The position numbers were made by a program, and so were the translations under genes. Under the pieces are notes generated by a model, which was not told the origin of the DNA, ran no database searches, and saw nothing but the letters and a program-made list of their open reading frames with translations. 9,892 bases of DNA, from the NCBI GenBank assembly GCA_002787615.1, contig PCXJ01000027.1, positions 1-9,892 of the forward strand, written 5' to 3'. Every line of letters starts with the position of its first letter. The stretch's first letter is position 1. The DNA comes from Alphaproteobacteria bacterium CG11_big_fil_rev_8_21_14_0_20_44_7 (GTDB lineage Bacteria; Pseudomonadota; Alphaproteobacteria; Rickettsiales; 21-14-0-20-44-7). Positions 6,839 through 9,892 of this stretch are shown here, piece by piece.

Positions 6839-6870
6839 CTCCCCTCCTTATAGGAGGGGTTGGGGGAGGT
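6839..6870. repeat. G/C-rich hairpin repeat with a G-rich right flank
   Basis: CCCCTCCT (6841-6848), loop TAT, AGGAGGGG (6852-6859) forms a perfect 8-bp stem. It is followed by TTGGGGGAGG, whose GGGGAG (6863-6868) can compete for pairing with CTCCCC (6839-6844). To my knowledge similar 'CCCCTCC-loop-GGAGGGG-TTGGGGGAGG' units recur in intergenic regions of many unrelated bacterial genomes. No T-run follows on the plus strand, so it is more likely a dispersed repeat than an intrinsic terminator. Confidence 0.65.
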
Positions 6871-6910
6871 GTATGCCTCAGGATGCAACACGCGCCAGCG
6901 CCACACTTTG

Positions 6911-6953
6911 CTATTGACTATTGACTGCTGACTTTCGAATCCCCACTCCCCAC
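6911..6953. repeat. Tandem 7-nt repeats
   Basis: CTATTGA, CTATTGA and CTGCTGA run head to tail at 6911-6931. Shortly after, CCCCACT followed by CCCCAC stands at 6941-6953. They border the hairpin repeat on the right as the GAGAGTAGAG and CATTGA repeats do on the left, suggesting one composite unit of roughly 170 nt. Confidence 0.55.
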
Positions 6954-6997
6954 AAAATCGGAAAATCCAAAAAATTCATTTTTTTGAAAGATTTTTG

Positions 6998-7006
6998 TGC
7001 TATATT
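6998..7006 (+). promoter_or_regulatory. Extended -10 promoter of the DUF2610 gene
   Basis: TGC-TATATT (6998-7006) is an extended -10 motif; no -35 match is found at 16-18 nt. The first base of the ATG (7014) lies 8 nt past the -10, right where transcription should start, so the mRNA is probably leaderless. Confidence 0.5.
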
Positions 7007-7013
7007 ATGGTTC

Positions 7014-7259
7014 ATGAAGATGTTCGTTATACCATGTGATGTCAACGGTCAGAAAGTTCCCGTACAATTTTATATTGGCGAGCCTCACCCAAAATCGCAC
7101 CCAATTCAGCATCAATCGCATTGGATTTCTCGCGAGCGCGGCGTCAATGTGCCTGCTGATGTGATGGATTCACTCAAAAAACTGCATGATATCTCGATTG
7201 AAAATGATGTTTCATTTGTCGATTTATGCACTTATGCGCTCAATTATCCAACTAGCTAA
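7014..7259 (+). CDS. DUF2610 family small protein
   Basis: An 81-residue protein. 'MKMFVIPCDVNGQKVPVQFY' then 'IGEPHPKSHPIQHQSHW' and 'DVMDSLKKLHDISIENDVSF' match my memory of DUF2610, a short uncharacterised family in Rickettsiales and other alphaproteobacteria. I know of no established function. No signal peptide or membrane segment is visible. The start at 7014 is chosen because the family begins with M-K-x-F-V-I-P-C, because a -10 element lies directly upstream, and because the in-frame extension to a TTG at 6921 consists of repeat sequence. No ribosome binding site is present. The gene is tail-to-tail with flgH, the stops being 6 nt apart. Confidence 0.85.
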   Translation: MKMFVIPCDVNGQKVPVQFYIGEPHPKSHPIQHQSHWISRERGVNVPADVMDSLKKLHDISIENDVSFVDLCTYALNYPTS

Positions 7260-7265
7260 ACCCGC

Positions 7266-8012
7266 CTAGAATGGGCTGATGATATCGATAATTTGCGTAC
7301 CCATGCGTGGCTGCTGCACATCTGAAAGCTGGCCTTTCCCGCCATAGGAAATTCTTGCCTCGGCAATTTGCTCTGATGTGATAGTATTGGCAGAGCTGAT
7401 ATCCTCAGGGCGGATAACCCCATCCACGTTGATTTGGCGCATTTCATAATTCACCCGCACTTCTTGCATACCGTGAATCACCAGATTGCCATTCGGCAAA
7501 ACTTGCGTGACAATTGCAGCGATTTTTAGCTCAATAGTTTCTTCGCGCCCGATTGTGCCATCGCCGTCATTATTATTATTACCGGTAATATTTATCAGAC
7601 TGTTTAAGTCAGGATCGCCAGGGGTGATCTTAAGATACTTCTCCTGAAGCCCCAAGAAATCGGGGGCAGCAAGATTCTCAGTAGTTGATCTGGATTTTGA
7701 GGTTTTATTGCTTAAGTCCGCCTTGTCACTGATATCAATCTGTACGGTCAATATATCACCGACCCGATTAGCGCGCTGATCTTTGAAGAATGAGCGTGAA
7801 CCTGCCGCCCAGAGTGAGTTAGGGCGCTGTTGTTCTGTTGAGGATTCGATTGGTGTCGGCCAGCTTAGCGGTTGATAATTCACCTGTTCAACAGGATTTG
7901 ATATTGCCTGCATCTTAGGTTCAGAGCCAACTGCACCCAACCTATCAAGCGTATTTCCGCAGGCGGACACGCTGACTATTAATGCTAAATATTTTAAATC
8001 CGAAACTTTCAT
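7266..8012 (-). CDS. flgH: Flagellar L-ring lipoprotein FlgH
   Basis: A 248-residue protein. It has a lipoprotein signal peptide with lipobox VSAC (15-18), Cys18 being the lipidated residue. The FlgH core follows: 'SLWAAGSRSFFKDQRANRVG' (66-85), 'DILTVQI', a basic/serine-rich region, 'IAAIVTQVLPNGNLVIHG' (164-181) and the conserved end 'MGTQIIDIISPF' (237-248). FlgH forms the outer-membrane L ring around the flagellar rod. An asparagine run at 145-148 is encoded by four AAT codons (7569-7580) in a variable loop and could change length by slippage. Ribosome binding site AAGGGGA lies about 4 nt before the ATG. It follows flgA by 16 nt and is the last gene of the operon in this window. Confidence 0.95.
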   Translation of the reverse strand: MKVSDLKYLALIVSVSACGNTLDRLGAVGSEPKMQAISNPVEQVNYQPLSWPTPIESSTEQQRPNSLWAAGSRSFFKDQRANRVGDILTVQIDISDKADLSNKTSKSRSTTENLAAPDFLGLQEKYLKITPGDPDLNSLINITGNNNNDGDGTIGREETIELKIAAIVTQVLPNGNLVIHGMQEVRVNYEMRQINVDGVIRPEDISSANTITSEQIAEARISYGGKGQLSDVQQPRMGTQIIDIISPF

Positions 8013-8028
8013 ATTTTCCCCTTTCTAA

Positions 8029-8742
8029 TCATTTACTGGCTAAAATTTTGTTTTTGCCTTCTACTTCCACAAGATTTTTGCCGATTATGCGTGCATGTAC
8101 GATAATCCCGCTTGTCGCATTTTTAATCCTGATTAAATCACCTTCAACCCCTTCTTCCAGAGCCACCCCCAAATCCTGCATGCTCAACATATTATTGTTG
8201 AAAACCATGGTAACATTATCCTTTTTGTTAACTACAAGCGGTTCGGAAATCTGGTTTGGCATTAGCGGGCGGGCATTATATAAATTGCGTGAAGGAGTTT
8301 TGCCGATAATCTCATTTTCATCGGTGATATAGCCTCTGTCGAGCTTGTATGATTCAATGCGGATAGATTCTATGTCAGAAGCGGTGATGATTTCCCCTTT
8401 GCGCATTTTGTGGTTAACTGCCGGAACTTCCACCATTTCATAATATTTTCCGCCAATCTCTTGCGGGAGGTTGTCATTAATTGAAAGATAGGCAGTGAAA
8501 TTCCTTTGATCAGTATCAATCTCAATCTGTGTGATTTTCATATCATCGGCGTTCTGTTTAGAAAGAAAATCCTTGCCCTTGATAATTTTTGCTTCCAAAT
8601 CGCTATCAATAACAAATTCATGGCTATTGTCGATGATTGCGGTTTTCACCAAACTTTCAGCCATAGTCACGCTGTTTGCCTGCGCATTTTGTGTTGCAAG
8701 ATTTGCGAATATCAAAGCTATTATAAATAAATATTTTCTCAT
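8029..8742 (-). CDS. flgA: Flagellar P-ring assembly chaperone FlgA
   Basis: A 237-residue protein. A Sec signal peptide runs from Met1 to about residue 22 with an AQA cleavage site, so it is periplasmic. The C-terminal half carries the SAF/FlgA domain: 'MVEVPAVNHKMRKGEIITAS' (about 103-122), 'DRGYITDENEIIGKTPSRNL' (135-154), 'EGVEGDLIRIKN' and the ending 'GKNLVEVEG'. FlgA helps FlgI assemble into the P ring. The ATG at 8742 is preferred to the GTG at 8745 because the AAGGA site is 6 nt from the ATG and only 3 nt from the GTG. It begins 24 nt after flgG. The N-terminal half is divergent, as is usual for FlgA. Confidence 0.92.
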   Translation of the reverse strand: MRKYLFIIALIFANLATQNAQANSVTMAESLVKTAIIDNSHEFVIDSDLEAKIIKGKDFLSKQNADDMKITQIEIDTDQRNFTAYLSINDNLPQEIGGKYYEMVEVPAVNHKMRKGEIITASDIESIRIESYKLDRGYITDENEIIGKTPSRNLYNARPLMPNQISEPLVVNKKDNVTMVFNNNMLSMQDLGVALEEGVEGDLIRIKNATSGIIVHARIIGKNLVEVEGKNKILASK

Positions 8743-8766
8743 CACTTTTCCTTTATTTTATCCTCT

Positions 8767-9555
8767 CTATGACCTTAGCTGTGAAGTTGTCCGCATCATT
8801 TCATCGGCGGTGGTTATCACTTTTGAATTCATCTCATATGAGCGCTGGGCAACAATCAGATTGGTAATTTCTTTGACCGAATCAACATTGGAATCTTCCA
8901 AGAATCCTTGCAGAATTGTCCCATAGCCTTCATCACCCGGAAAGGCGGTAAGCGGGTCACCCGAAGAAGTAGTTTCCTCAAATAGATTCTCACCAAGTGC
9001 GCGCAGACCGTTTTCATTGACAAAATTCGCCAATTCAAGCTGCCCAAGATTCTGGCTGTCCGGCTGCCCGTCAATAAATGCTTCAACAACTCCGGTTGCG
9101 CTGATATTAACTCTGGAGGCATCGCTGGGAATAGTAATCCCCGGAGAAACCAGATTTCCCTGCTGGGTAACAATCTCACCATCTTGATTAATCTGAAATG
9201 CTCCGGCTCTTGTATAGCCCTGCACACCATTTGGTAATTCAACAACAAAATAGCCTTTGCCACGAATTGCTACATCAAACTGATTTCCGGTTTCTTTCAA
9301 TGTTCCCTGTTCTTGTACGCGATAAACTGCTCCGGTACGCACACCCAGACCAAGCTGGATTCCGGCAGGGGCAATTGTTCCCGCCTCATTAGAAGTTCCA
9401 CCAACGCGGCGTTGTTCTTGATAAAGCAAATCCTGAAATTCCGGACGTTGCATCTTATAGGCAGTGGTTGTCAGGTTGGCGAGGTTATTGGATATAACCT
9501 CAACATTCAATTGCTGTGCCTGCATTCCGGTGGCTGCTATACTTAATGATCTCAT
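8767..9555 (-). CDS. flgG: Flagellar distal rod protein FlgG
   Basis: A 262-residue protein, the usual FlgG length. The N-terminus 'SLSIAATGMQAQQLNVEVIS' then 'NNLANLTTTAYK' is the rod/hook signature, and the C-terminus 'LEDSNVDSVKEITNLIVAQR' followed by 'SYEMNSKVITTADEMM' is the matching terminal helix; the two pair as a coiled coil in the rod. The central part ('GNQFDVAIRGKGYFVVELPN', 'GYTRAGAF') is the FlgE/F/G core. It polymerises as the distal rod that passes through the P and L rings. AAGGG lies 8 nt before the ATG. It is preceded by a sigma-54 promoter-like sequence in the 68-nt gap after flgF. Confidence 0.97.
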   Translation of the reverse strand: MRSLSIAATGMQAQQLNVEVISNNLANLTTTAYKMQRPEFQDLLYQEQRRVGGTSNEAGTIAPAGIQLGLGVRTGAVYRVQEQGTLKETGNQFDVAIRGKGYFVVELPNGVQGYTRAGAFQINQDGEIVTQQGNLVSPGITIPSDASRVNISATGVVEAFIDGQPDSQNLGQLELANFVNENGLRALGENLFEETTSSGDPLTAFPGDEGYGTILQGFLEDSNVDSVKEITNLIVAQRSYEMNSKVITTADEMMRTTSQLRS

Positions 9556-9606
9556 GATTTATACCCTTTTCATCCTAACTGTTATCTTAATATTAATCTT
9601 ATTAAC

Positions 9607-9621
9607 GCAAGCATTGTGCCA
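9607..9621 (-). promoter_or_regulatory. Sigma-54 (RpoN) -24/-12 promoter upstream of flgG
   Basis: The minus strand reads TGGCAC-AATGC-TTGC (9621-9607). This matches the consensus TGGCACGNNNNTTGC at every defined position except one (A for G after TGGCAC), with the required spacing of 12 nt from the first G of GG (9620) to the G of GC (9608). Transcription would begin near 9595, leaving a leader of about 40 nt before flgG. It starts 3 nt past the flgF stop codon. In Caulobacter, known rod, ring and hook operons use sigma-54 with FlbD, which supports the call. No enhancer was identified. Confidence 0.7.
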
Positions 9622-9623
9622 AG

Positions 9624-9892
9624 CTAGACTTGGCTTGCAATGCGCCGTACCGCATCTTCCTGAAGCTGATAGAGATTCTCTATGAAGCTGGAATTTCCGG
9701 TATATGCCCTTTGTACCTTAATCATATTGGTAATTTCCCTGATTGAAGCGACATTGGAGCGTTCCAGCGCACCTTGCGCCACTTTGGACTGCCCTTCATT
9801 CAGAGTTGGTGCGGAATCTGTTGAATATAGGCTTGAACCTTCGCGTGTTAAAGAATTCTCATCATCAAATAAATATACACCAAGCGTTGCCC
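9624..9892 (-). CDS. flgF: Flagellar proximal rod protein FlgF, C-terminal 88 residues
   Basis: The minus strand is open from the right edge (frame beginning at 9890) to a TAG at 9624-9626. It ends with the rod-protein C-terminal signature 'GALERSNVASIREITNMIKV' followed by 'QRAYTGNSSFIENLYQLQED', close to the matching segment of FlgG. Its position directly upstream of flgG, and the weaker end ('AVRRIASQV'), point to FlgF rather than another rod protein. The N-terminal part lies outside the window. Confidence 0.9.
   Translation of the reverse strand, partial: ATLGVYLFDDENSLTREGSSLYSTDSAPTLNEGQSKVAQGALERSNVASIREITNMIKVQRAYTGNSSFIENLYQLQEDAVRRIASQV

Larger units (their letters stand above)
6571..7013. 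other. 443-nt stretch without an intact gene, rich in repeats and gene remnants
   Basis: From left to right: T-rich sequence just after the 79-residue ORF (6574-6595) that may end transcription but lacks a convincing GC stem; a promoter-like sequence (6602-6631); a perfect palindrome (6636-6651); an open protein-like frame without a start (6643-6807); tandem short repeats (6781-6827); a G/C-rich hairpin (6841-6859); further 7-nt tandem repeats (6911-6953); and the DUF2610 promoter. The make-up looks like decayed sequence hit by small repeat elements. Confidence 0.7.

Noticed and set aside
6921..7013. Longer DUF2610 protein starting at a TTG at 6921
   Set aside because: The extension is encoded by the tandem repeats and T-rich promoter DNA; the family start is at 7014.
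7569..7580. Four AAT codons in flgH as a phase-variation switch
   Set aside because: The unit is a triplet, so slippage only changes the number of asparagines and cannot shift the frame; four copies is short.
9618..9634. Hairpin GCCAAG-CTAGA-CTTGGC at the flgF stop, as a terminator
   Set aside because: No T-run follows, and half of it is the -24 element of the sigma-54 promoter. It may still form in the mRNA.

Overview
The window looks like a piece of an AT-leaning alphaproteobacterial chromosome. Four things point that way. The 205-residue ribosomal protein S4 begins in the alphaproteobacterial style and lacks the N-terminal zinc cysteines. HflX carries the alphaproteobacterial 'RSWTHLERQRGGFGF' block. 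A small DUF2610 protein, a family I associate with Rickettsia, Caulobacter and relatives, is present. The flagellar genes run flgF-flgG-flgA-flgH, as in Caulobacter. I cannot name a genus. A flagellated low-GC lineage fits, but this is inference.

Layout. (1) Positions 1-3375, minus strand: a RepA-like/AAA_25 ATPase (1777-3375), a small HELGH metallopeptidase of M48 type (988-1722) and a stomatin/QmcA-like SPFH membrane protein running off the left edge (1-916). (2) Positions 3376-3472: a short divergent promoter region. (3) Positions 3473-6570, plus strand: a GYF_2-domain membrane protein, the GTPase gene hflX 6 nt after it, rpsD with its own strong promoter, and a 79-residue unknown protein. 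(4) Positions 6571-7013: a 443-nt stretch without an intact gene. It holds a promoter-like sequence with a perfect 16-bp palindrome, a protein-like reading-frame remnant, and a mosaic of short tandem repeats around a G/C-rich hairpin. (5) Positions 7014-7259: the DUF2610 gene, apparently leaderless, tail-to-tail with the next block. (6) Positions 7266-9892, minus strand: flgH, flgA, flgG and the 3' end of flgF. A near-perfect sigma-54 (-24/-12) promoter lies between flgF and flgG.

How the genes work together. FlgF and FlgG are rod proteins, FlgA is the P-ring chaperone and FlgH the L-ring lipoprotein, so block 6 builds the rod and outer rings of the flagellum, probably under RpoN control at least from flgG onward. 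Block 3 concerns ribosomes (S4 and the ribosome-associated GTPase HflX). Block 1 is the least ordinary part: a plasmid/phage-style replication ATPase with an unrecognised N-terminal half beside a soluble metallopeptidase, far from any visible replication gene. I see no tRNA, rRNA, CRISPR array, transposase or integrase. Nothing here proves a new system; the ATPase/protease pair and the repeat mosaic are the best leads.
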